A stretch of DNA of 9,968 bases from an uncultured Nitrosomonadales bacterium. GTDB lineage: Bacteria > Pseudomonadota > Gammaproteobacteria > Burkholderiales > Methylophilaceae. This document shows, one piece after another, positions 5,427-9,968 of this stretch. The stretch covers positions 1-9,968 of the forward strand of contig CAMLMA010000070.1 of NCBI GenBank assembly GCA_946481065.1, in the 5' to 3' direction. Numbering within the stretch: position 1 is the first letter of the stretch; each line of letters starts with the position of its first letter. The notes beneath the pieces are model-generated. The model was not told where the DNA came from and ran no database searches. It was given only the letters and a program-made list of their open reading frames with translations. The position numbers were made by a program, and so were the translations under genes.

Positions 5427-7275
5427 ACTTGCCTCGCATGAACATCTTGTCGAGCTCGCCCATGGTCACCTGGAACCACGTGGGACGCCCGTGATTACAC
5501 TGCCCGGAACGCTCGGTGGCTTCCATGTCGCGCAGCAAGGCGTTCATCTCGGTGATGGTGAGCATGCGGTTGGCGCGTACGGCGGCATGGCAGGCCATGG
5601 TGCCGAGCAATTCGTTACGGCGCTCCATGAGCGCGCGCGAGGCGCCATATTCCCGTAGATCGCCCAGCACGTCACGCGCCAGGGCGACGGCATCGGCGTC
5701 CTGCAGCATCACCGGCACGGCGCGCACGGCGAGCGTACTCGGCGAGAGGATGGCGATATCGAAGCCGAGCTGGCGTAGATGGTCTTGTCCGGAAGTCAGT
5801 TCCTCCTGCACGGTGGCGACTTCGAGTCGGTCGGCATTGAAACTGATGGGCAGTAGCAAGGGCTGCATGGGGATCTGCTCGCTATCGAGCGCATGTTTGA
5901 GCTTTTCGTACATGATGCGCTCATGGGCCGCGTGCATGTCGACGATGACCAGCCCCAGCGCGTTCTGTGACAGCACGTAGACGCCATGGATCTGGGCCAC
6001 GGCGAAACCCAACGGGAAATCCGCAGGCGAACCGCTGGCTTGCGGGGCTGCGGCTTCAGCATCAGGCATGTTGAGCTGGTCGGTAGCGAATTGATCCGCA
6101 TAGCACACAGGGCTCGCGAACTCTCGCTGTGGCGCGGCATCCGCGGCGGCGTTGACGCCAAACAGTTTCTGGTAGAAATCCTGCGGCTGGGCGGCGCGCA
6201 GGTCCATGTGCGACTGGAAAGTCGGATACGTCGCCGCAACGGGCTGGGCTGCGGCAAACGGGTTATGCGCGGCTTGTGCCGGCGCGCCGGCCGGTGCCGC
6301 CAGCGACTTGTGCAGCGCATGGAAGATGAAACGATGCACGGCCTGCCCGTCTCGGAAACGCACCTCGGTTTTGCTCGGGTGCACATTGACATCGACCAGC
6401 GCCGGATCGAGTTCGAGGAAAAGTACGAAGGCCGGGTGCCGGTCGTGGTGCAACACGTCCTGATAGGCCTGGCGGATGGCGTGGGCGATCAGTTTGTCCC
6501 GCACGAAACGGCCGTTGACATAGACATACTGGGTGTCGCGCGCATGGCGGGAAAAAGTCGGCCGCGCCGCCATGCCCCACAGGCGCAAGCCGCCGGCAGA
6601 TTCATCGAGGAAGAAGGCCTCGGCGGCGAAGTCATCGCCCAGCACCTCACCGAACCGGCGCTCCGGTTCGCCAGCAGCCAGCCGCGCCAGCACGCGCCCA
6701 TTGTGCTGTAGCAGAAACGTGACATCGGGACGCGACAAGGCGATGCGGTGAAAAGCCTCTTCGCAATGCCCGAACTCGGTGGCTTCGGTCTTGAGGAACT
6801 TACGCCGCGCCGGCGTGTTGAAGTAAAGGTCTTGCACCTCGACGATGGTGCCCTTGTCGAGTGCTGCGGGCTCCAGCGCCGAAAGATCGCTGCCCTCGGA
6901 CGTGATGCGCCAGGCATGCTTGCCGGTAGCTTCGCGGCTGATGAGCTGGGTGCGGGAGACAGAGGCGATGCTGGCGAGCGCCTCGCCGCGGAATCCGAGG
7001 CTGCCGACCATTTCCAGGTCTTCCAGCGTGGCGATCTTGCTTGTGGCATGGCGCGTCAGCGCCAACGTCAGGTCGTCTTCAGCGATGCCCCTGCCGTTAT
7101 CGGCGACTCGCAATTGCTTGATCCCGCCATTGAGCAAGGCGACGTTGATCTCGCTACTGCCGGCGTCGAGGCTGTTCTCGAGCAATTCCTTGAGCGCGGA
7201 GGCTGGTCGTTCGACCACTTCCCCGGCGGCGATCTGGCTGATGAGCTGGTCTGGCAGCAGGCGGATGGATGTCAT
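5425..7275 (-). CDS. mutL: DNA mismatch repair protein MutL
   Basis: This 616-aa GHKL ATPase links MutS mismatch recognition to strand incision. The N-terminal ATPase motifs are KELLENSLDAGS (29-40, catalytic Glu30, Asn34), DNGRGI (59-64), GFRGEALAS (94-102) and the VNVHPSKTEVRF segment closing the S5-like domain. A low-complexity Ala/Pro-rich linker (about 330-420) joins the C-terminal dimerisation domain. That domain carries DMHAAHERIMYE (446-457, the DxHAxxExxxxE metal-binding endonuclease motif, Met for the usual Gln), ACHAAVR (561-567) and CNHGRP (593-598), so this MutL should nick DNA itself, as in bacteria without MutH. QPLLLP near 471-476 may be the clamp-binding motif. The start ATG lies six bases after a TAAAAT box with no Shine-Dalgarno, as at dapC. 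Upstream is the oxidoreductase gene (62-base gap); downstream is the palindrome and miaA. Confidence 0.97.
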   Translation of the reverse strand: MTSIRLLPDQLISQIAAGEVVERPASALKELLENSLDAGSSEINVALLNGGIKQLRVADNGRGIAEDDLTLALTRHATSKIATLEDLEMVGSLGFRGEALASIASVSRTQLISREATGKHAWRITSEGSDLSALEPAALDKGTIVEVQDLYFNTPARRKFLKTEATEFGHCEEAFHRIALSRPDVTFLLQHNGRVLARLAAGEPERRFGEVLGDDFAAEAFFLDESAGGLRLWGMAARPTFSRHARDTQYVYVNGRFVRDKLIAHAIRQAYQDVLHHDRHPAFVLFLELDPALVDVNVHPSKTEVRFRDGQAVHRFIFHALHKSLAAPAGAPAQAAHNPFAAAQPVAATYPTFQSHMDLRAAQPQDFYQKLFGVNAAADAAPQREFASPVCYADQFATDQLNMPDAEAAAPQASGSPADFPLGFAVAQIHGVYVLSQNALGLVIVDMHAAHERIMYEKLKHALDSEQIPMQPLLLPISFNADRLEVATVQEELTSGQDHLRQLGFDIAILSPSTLAVRAVPVMLQDADAVALARDVLGDLREYGASRALMERRNELLGTMACHAAVRANRMLTITEMNALLRDMEATERSGQCNHGRPTWFQVTMGELDKMFMRGK

Positions 7276-7281
7276 GCGGAC

Positions 7282-7287
7282 ATTTTA
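7282..7287 (-). promoter_or_regulatory. Possible mutL -10 box, leaderless-type start
   Basis: On the minus strand TAAAAT (5 of 6 to consensus) is followed by GTCCGC and then the mutL ATG. The 16 bases TAAAATGTCCGCATGA match the dapC equivalent TATAATGCCCGCATGA at 14 positions. The predicted +1 is the A of the ATG. No good -35 is seen at 17-18 bases (GTCAGC), and no Shine-Dalgarno precedes the ATG. If used, this lets mutL be expressed independently of the upstream oxidoreductase. Confidence 0.4.
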
Positions 7288-7337
7288 ACCTGCTTTCGAA
7301 GCTGGCTGACGCGCGGGCGGATTCGGAGCGAGCAGCC

Positions 7338-8357
7338 TCACCAGCCTGAAAGCACGACCTTGCCGATGGTGCTGCCGGATTCGAGCTTGGCATGCACGGC
7401 ACGCAGATTGGCTGCGTTGATCGGCGAAATCACCTCGTTCAGCGTGGTCTGCAGCGTGCGATCATCGATCAGTGCAGCGACGCGTTCCAGGATATGGTGC
7501 TGGGCGATCATGTCCGGGGTCTTGAACATGGACCGCGTGAACATCGACTCCCACACGAAGCCCGCGCTTTTGGGCTTGAGCAGGGTCATGTTGAGCGGCT
7601 GCATGGCGTCGACGATCGCGCAGATCCTGCCCTGCGGCTTGATGAGCGTGACCATGCTCTCGAAATACGCATCGGTATGGCTGCAGCAGAAGATGTAATC
7701 GACCTGTGGCAGCCCCATGCTCGCCATTTGGGCGACCAAGGGCTGGCTGTGATCGACGACATGGTCTGCGCCCAATCCCTCGACCCAGGTCACCGTGCTC
7801 GGGCGGGACGCCGTAGCGACGACGGTGAGGCCGGCAACCTGCTTCGCCAGCTGGATGGCAATGGAGCCGACGCCGCCAGCCGCGCCGATGATGAGGATGG
7901 ATCTCCCCTGGTTATGCGCCGGATCGGTGATGATCCCGAGACGATCGAACAGCGATTCCCAGGCCGTGACCGAGGTCAGGGGCAAGGCCGCCGCCTGCTC
8001 GTAGTGCAGAGAACGCGGCATGTGGCCAACGATACGCTCGTCGACCAACTGGTATTCCGCGTTGCAGCCCTGGCGCGTGACGTCGCCTGAGTAATAGACG
8101 CGGTCACCGGGCTTGAACAGGCTGCAATCCGGCCCCACGGCTACCACCTCGCCGGCTGCATCCCAGCCGAGGATGCGCGGCGTGGCTTCGACGATATCCT
8201 TGGGTTTGCGCACCTTCGTGTCGATGGGGTTGACTGCGATGGCATGGATCCTGACCAGCAGGTCGTGCCCAGCCGCCGTGGGCTTGGGCAACTCCAGATC
8301 CTGCAGCGAATCCGGGTCGTTGATGGGAAGGTAACGGGTCAGTCCTATGGCTTTCAT
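7338..8357 (-). CDS. Zinc-independent MDR oxidoreductase (quinone oxidoreductase-like)
   Basis: This 339-aa cytoplasmic protein of the medium-chain dehydrogenase/reductase superfamily is close to the group often labelled zinc-binding alcohol dehydrogenase family protein. The GroES-like domain has AVNPIDTKVRK (41-51), RILGWDAAGEVVAVG (61-75) and FKPGDRVYYSGD (81-92). The Rossmann domain has the glycine-rich GAAGGVGSIAIQLAK (158-172), typical of NADPH-dependent quinone oxidoreductases. The catalytic zinc ligands of true alcohol dehydrogenases are absent: Asn-Pro replaces the Cys region and Gly-Trp-Asp replaces Gly-His-Glu. The structural four-cysteine lobe is also missing, so the zinc-binding label is misleading. 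Such enzymes reduce quinones or alpha,beta-unsaturated carbonyls. The ATG is preceded by AGGGAG (8362-8367). A NemR-like TetR gene lies just upstream on the same strand and an operator-like palindrome covers the promoter, suggesting induction by electrophiles or oxidants. Confidence 0.88.
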   Translation of the reverse strand: MKAIGLTRYLPINDPDSLQDLELPKPTAAGHDLLVRIHAIAVNPIDTKVRKPKDIVEATPRILGWDAAGEVVAVGPDCSLFKPGDRVYYSGDVTRQGCNAEYQLVDERIVGHMPRSLHYEQAAALPLTSVTAWESLFDRLGIITDPAHNQGRSILIIGAAGGVGSIAIQLAKQVAGLTVVATASRPSTVTWVEGLGADHVVDHSQPLVAQMASMGLPQVDYIFCCSHTDAYFESMVTLIKPQGRICAIVDAMQPLNMTLLKPKSAGFVWESMFTRSMFKTPDMIAQHHILERVAALIDDRTLQTTLNEVISPINAANLRAVHAKLESGSTIGKVVLSGW

Positions 8358-8411
8358 GATGCTCCCTGTGCACGTCTTTGATCGGGTTTTACTGGATACG
8401 TGTCCTGCTGA

Positions 8412-8442
8412 ATATTAGACCAGTCGACTAAACATTGGCCAA
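8412..8442 (-). promoter_or_regulatory. Predicted promoter of the MDR oxidoreductase gene
   Basis: On the minus strand TAATAT (8417-8412) is a fair -10, with TTGGCC (8442-8437) as a possible -35 at 19 bases, or TGGCCA at 18. The start of transcription would fall near 8405, leaving a leader of about 48 bases before the ATG at 8357. The palindrome at 8414-8432 lies inside it. The -35 spacing is long, so the promoter would be weak alone. Confidence 0.35.
8414..8432. promoter_or_regulatory. Operator-like palindrome, candidate NemR/TetR site
   Basis: ATTAGACCA, a central G, and TCGACTAAA form a 19-bp imperfect palindrome (6 of 9 positions symmetric). Nested inside are TAGACCAGTCGA, one base short of a perfect TAGAC-N2-GTCTA palindrome, and the perfect AGTCGACT. 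The TAGACC half-site resembles the NemR box of E. coli as I recall it. It overlaps the predicted -10 of the oxidoreductase gene, which suits repression by the regulator encoded next door. The site is seen; the regulator pairing is inferred. Confidence 0.5.
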
Positions 8443-8453
8443 AAGAGTCAGGT

Positions 8454-9059
8454 TCAGGCAGCGCCTAGCCGCTCGCAAGTGGCACGGTACGCGTTCTCCA
8501 GTGCATCGCGATTGCGCTGCACCTTGGTCAACAGGGTCGCGCCCAGCCAAAGGTAATACAGCTCATGCGTCACGCGTGTCACCTCGATATCAGCGGGGAA
8601 CTCGCCCTCACGGACCCCCGCCTCCACTGCCTGCGACAGCCGACGGATGATGCCGTCTGTACCACGTTTCAAGGTCAGCCGCATGGATTCGGAAAGGTCG
8701 GTGACCTCGGCACTGAGCTTGACGATCAGGCACTTCTCTTCGGTGGTATCGCTGGTCTGTGACGCCAGCCAGTAGCGAAAGTAGCCGAGCAACTGACTGC
8801 CGGCAGGCAGGGTCTTGTCACCCAGCATGGTCTCCAGCATGGCCATGTATTCCTCGAAGTAATCTTCGAGCATGGCGTTGCCGAACTGCTCCTTGGATTT
8901 GAAGTAATGATAGAACGAACCCTTGGGCACGCCTGCGCAGGACAATATCTCGTTCAGTCCGACGGCCGCGAACCCTTTGCCGAGAATGATCCCTCTGGCG
9001 GTATGGAGGATCTGCTGCCGTGTGTCTGCGGCCTTGCCGATGTGAAGTTCGTCACCCAT
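8454..9059 (-). CDS. TetR-family regulator, NemR-like redox/electrophile sensor
   Basis: This 201-aa repressor has an N-terminal TetR helix-turn-helix (about 13-60; GLNEILSCAGVPKGSFYHYF at 34-53) and an all-helical ligand and dimer domain. EKCLIVKLSAEVTDLSESMR (109-127) and LWLGATLLTKVQRNRDALENA (170-190) parallel E. coli NemR closely. Cys110 aligns with NemR Cys106 and Lys179 with Lys175, the pair that forms a reversible sulfenamide on hypochlorite sensing; NemR Cys116 is replaced by Thr120. Extra cysteines are Cys41 in the helix-turn-helix and Cys195 near the end. It probably represses the adjacent oxidoreductase gene through the palindrome at 8414-8432. The ATG at 9059 lacks a good Shine-Dalgarno. 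The inducer here could be HOCl, quinones or reactive aldehydes; it cannot be told from sequence. Confidence 0.9.
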   Translation of the reverse strand: MGDELHIGKAADTRQQILHTARGIILGKGFAAVGLNEILSCAGVPKGSFYHYFKSKEQFGNAMLEDYFEEYMAMLETMLGDKTLPAGSQLLGYFRYWLASQTSDTTEEKCLIVKLSAEVTDLSESMRLTLKRGTDGIIRRLSQAVEAGVREGEFPADIEVTRVTHELYYLWLGATLLTKVQRNRDALENAYRATCERLGAA

Positions 9060-9185
9060 GCGATGTAGTCTGACATAGCGCCAGACGCACCGTCCAGCGA
9101 ACGCGATGATCGTGACCGTGCGTGGCCAGGAAACACCTGAAGAAGCCCGACACTACCGTAACACAGGCCTGGCGCGGGCGCATGG
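9060..9185. other. 126-base intergenic region between amiC and the TetR gene
   Basis: The region holds the short inverted repeat noted at 9068-9086, an 8-base palindrome CAGGCCTG at 9164-9171, and a distant GCCAGG/CCTGGC pair (9125-9130 and 9168-9173). On the minus strand TTCGCT and TATGTC with an 18-base gap are a poor promoter candidate for the regulator. There is no T-run terminator and no convincing small gene. Confidence 0.4.
9068..9086. promoter_or_regulatory. Weak inverted repeat upstream of the TetR gene
   Basis: GTCTG (9068-9072) and CAGAC (9082-9086) form a 5-bp inverted repeat over 19 bases, nine bases upstream of the regulator ATG. The left side reads TAGTCTGAC, sharing the TAGTC half of the operator candidate at 8414-8432. 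It could be an autoregulatory site, but the match is short. Confidence 0.2.
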
Positions 9186-9968
9186 TCAGTCTGCGGAAGA
9201 TTGATCGAGCGCGAGTTTAGAGCGCGCTAGCGGCGGATTGCTGGAGAAATACCGCTTGATGCCAGAGAGGATGGCCTTGGCGAGCTGCTGCTGGTAGGCC
9301 TCGTCATTGAGCCGGCGCTCTTCTTCCGGATTGCTGATGAACGCCGTCTCCACCAGGATGGAGGGGATGTCCGGCGATTTCAGCACGGCGAAACCGGCCT
9401 GCTCGACACTATTCTTGTGCAGGGTGTTGATCTCGCCTATGTGCCCCAGCACGGCTTTGCCAAGCTTCAGGCTGTCGTTGATGGTGGCGGTTTGCGACAG
9501 ATCGAGCAGCGTGCGGGCAAGGTATGGGTCCTTGTCATCGAGACTGACGCCACCGATCAGATCCGATTCGTTCTCCTTCTTCGCCAGATATCGCGCGGAG
9601 GCACTGGTGGCACCGCGCTCGGACAAGGCGAAGACCGAGGAGCCGCGGGCCTCTGGGCGCGTGAAGGCATCGGCGTGGATGGAGACGAACAGGTCGGCGC
9701 TGACCTTGCGCGCCTTGACCACACGCCCGTGCAACGGGATGAAGTAGTCACCGTCTCGCGTCAGCACGCCGCGCATATTGGGCTCGTCATCCACCAGCGC
9801 CTTGAGTTTCTTGGCGATCGCCAGCGTGATGTCCTTCTCGTGTGAGCCACGCGCGCCGCGCGCGCCCGGATCCTCGCCGCCATGCCCGGCATCGATGGCG
9901 ATCGTGATGAGGCGGATATCCTCCTTGTTGGGCGAGAGCTGCGGCTTGATCTCCTGGGGCTTCACTTC
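9186..9968 (-). CDS. amiC: N-acetylmuramoyl-L-alanine amidase AmiC, catalytic domain (5' end cut off)
   Basis: This is a zinc-dependent Amidase_3 enzyme that cleaves the amide bond between MurNAc and L-Ala in periplasmic peptidoglycan to separate daughter cells. The frame is open to the window edge (GTG at 9965 is in frame but probably internal), so the signal peptide and AMIN domain expected of AmiC lie outside. Counting from that GTG, the zinc and catalytic residues are His28 (IDAGHGGEDPGA), Glu43 (GSHEKD), His97 (SIHADA) and Glu206 (ILVETAFISN). GGVSLDDKDPYLARTLLDL and SLKLGKAVLGHIGEIN (139-180) correspond to the regulatory helix that blocks the active site until an EnvC/NlpD-type activator binds. 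It is the first gene of the minus-strand run amiC-tetR-oxidoreductase-mutL-miaA. No intrinsic terminator is seen in the 126 bases before the TetR gene. Confidence 0.93.
   Translation of the reverse strand, partial: EVKPQEIKPQLSPNKEDIRLITIAIDAGHGGEDPGARGARGSHEKDITLAIAKKLKALVDDEPNMRGVLTRDGDYFIPLHGRVVKARKVSADLFVSIHADAFTRPEARGSSVFALSERGATSASARYLAKKENESDLIGGVSLDDKDPYLARTLLDLSQTATINDSLKLGKAVLGHIGEINTLHKNSVEQAGFAVLKSPDIPSILVETAFISNPEEERRLNDEAYQQQLAKAILSGIKRYFSSNPPLARSKLALDQSSAD

Noticed and set aside
5986..6711. Plus-strand open frame (241 codons) inside mutL
   Set aside because: It is a shadow of mutL coding sequence, with no motif and no ribosome-binding site.
6748..7698. Long plus-strand open frame (316 codons) opposite mutL and the oxidoreductase
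   Set aside because: It spans the antisense of two well-supported genes and their gap, and its composition shows no recognisable domain.
7392..8090. Plus-strand open frame (232 codons) opposite the oxidoreductase
   Set aside because: It is an antisense shadow with a His/Asp/Arg-rich product typical of reversed GC-rich genes.
9125..9173. GCCAGG / CCTGGC inverted repeat after amiC as a terminator
   Set aside because: The arms are six bases with a 37-base loop and no T-run, so they give no credible terminator.
1..9968. CRISPR array, tRNA or rRNA genes, transposase genes
   Set aside because: No regularly spaced direct repeats, cloverleaf-forming segments, rRNA-like stretches or transposase motifs were seen anywhere in the window.

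Overview
The window looks like chromosome from a GC-rich betaproteobacterium. A Methylophilaceae-like (Methylobacillus-type) or related methylotroph is the best guess. The grounds are a formaldehyde-activating-enzyme (Fae) paralogue, a DapC of the proteobacterial type, a PilU ATPase, and the amiC / mutL / miaA neighbourhood. This placement is inference from protein resemblance and gene order. The window is densely coding and no gene-free stretch exceeds about 130 bases.

Left part (1-1703, + strand): the C-terminal tail of a SPINDLY/OGT-like TPR glycosyltransferase, a short gap with a perfect 21-bp inverted repeat, the twitching-motility ATPase gene pilU, three degenerate 17-bp tandem repeats across the pilU stop, and a conserved 90-aa protein of unknown function. 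This last gene meets an EamA-type membrane transporter gene (- strand) tail to tail with no gap.

Middle (2561-4346, + strand): dapC (lysine/diaminopimelate synthesis) starts 14 bases from the divergent transporter gene. A near-consensus -10 box sits so close to its ATG that the mRNA is probably leaderless. A Fae-like gene with a good ribosome-binding site follows 22 bases after dapC. It lacks the histidine that canonical Fae carries at the proposed catalytic position.

Right part (4372-9968, all - strand, read right to left): amiC (cell-wall amidase, cut by the window edge), a NemR-like TetR regulator, a zinc-independent MDR/quinone-oxidoreductase-like gene with a palindromic operator candidate over its promoter, mutL (mismatch repair, with the endonuclease motif), a 103-base imperfect palindrome that fills the mutL-miaA gap, and miaA (tRNA A37 prenylation). 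The regulator/oxidoreductase pair appears to be inserted into the amiC-mutL-miaA order common in Betaproteobacteria. It reads as a self-contained electrophile or oxidant response unit: the regulator keeps the Cys and Lys that form the redox switch in E. coli NemR.

I did not find a clearly new multi-gene system. The items most worth a second look are the palindromic element, the pair of matching leaderless-type starts (dapC and mutL), the His-less Fae paralogue and the NemR-like cassette.
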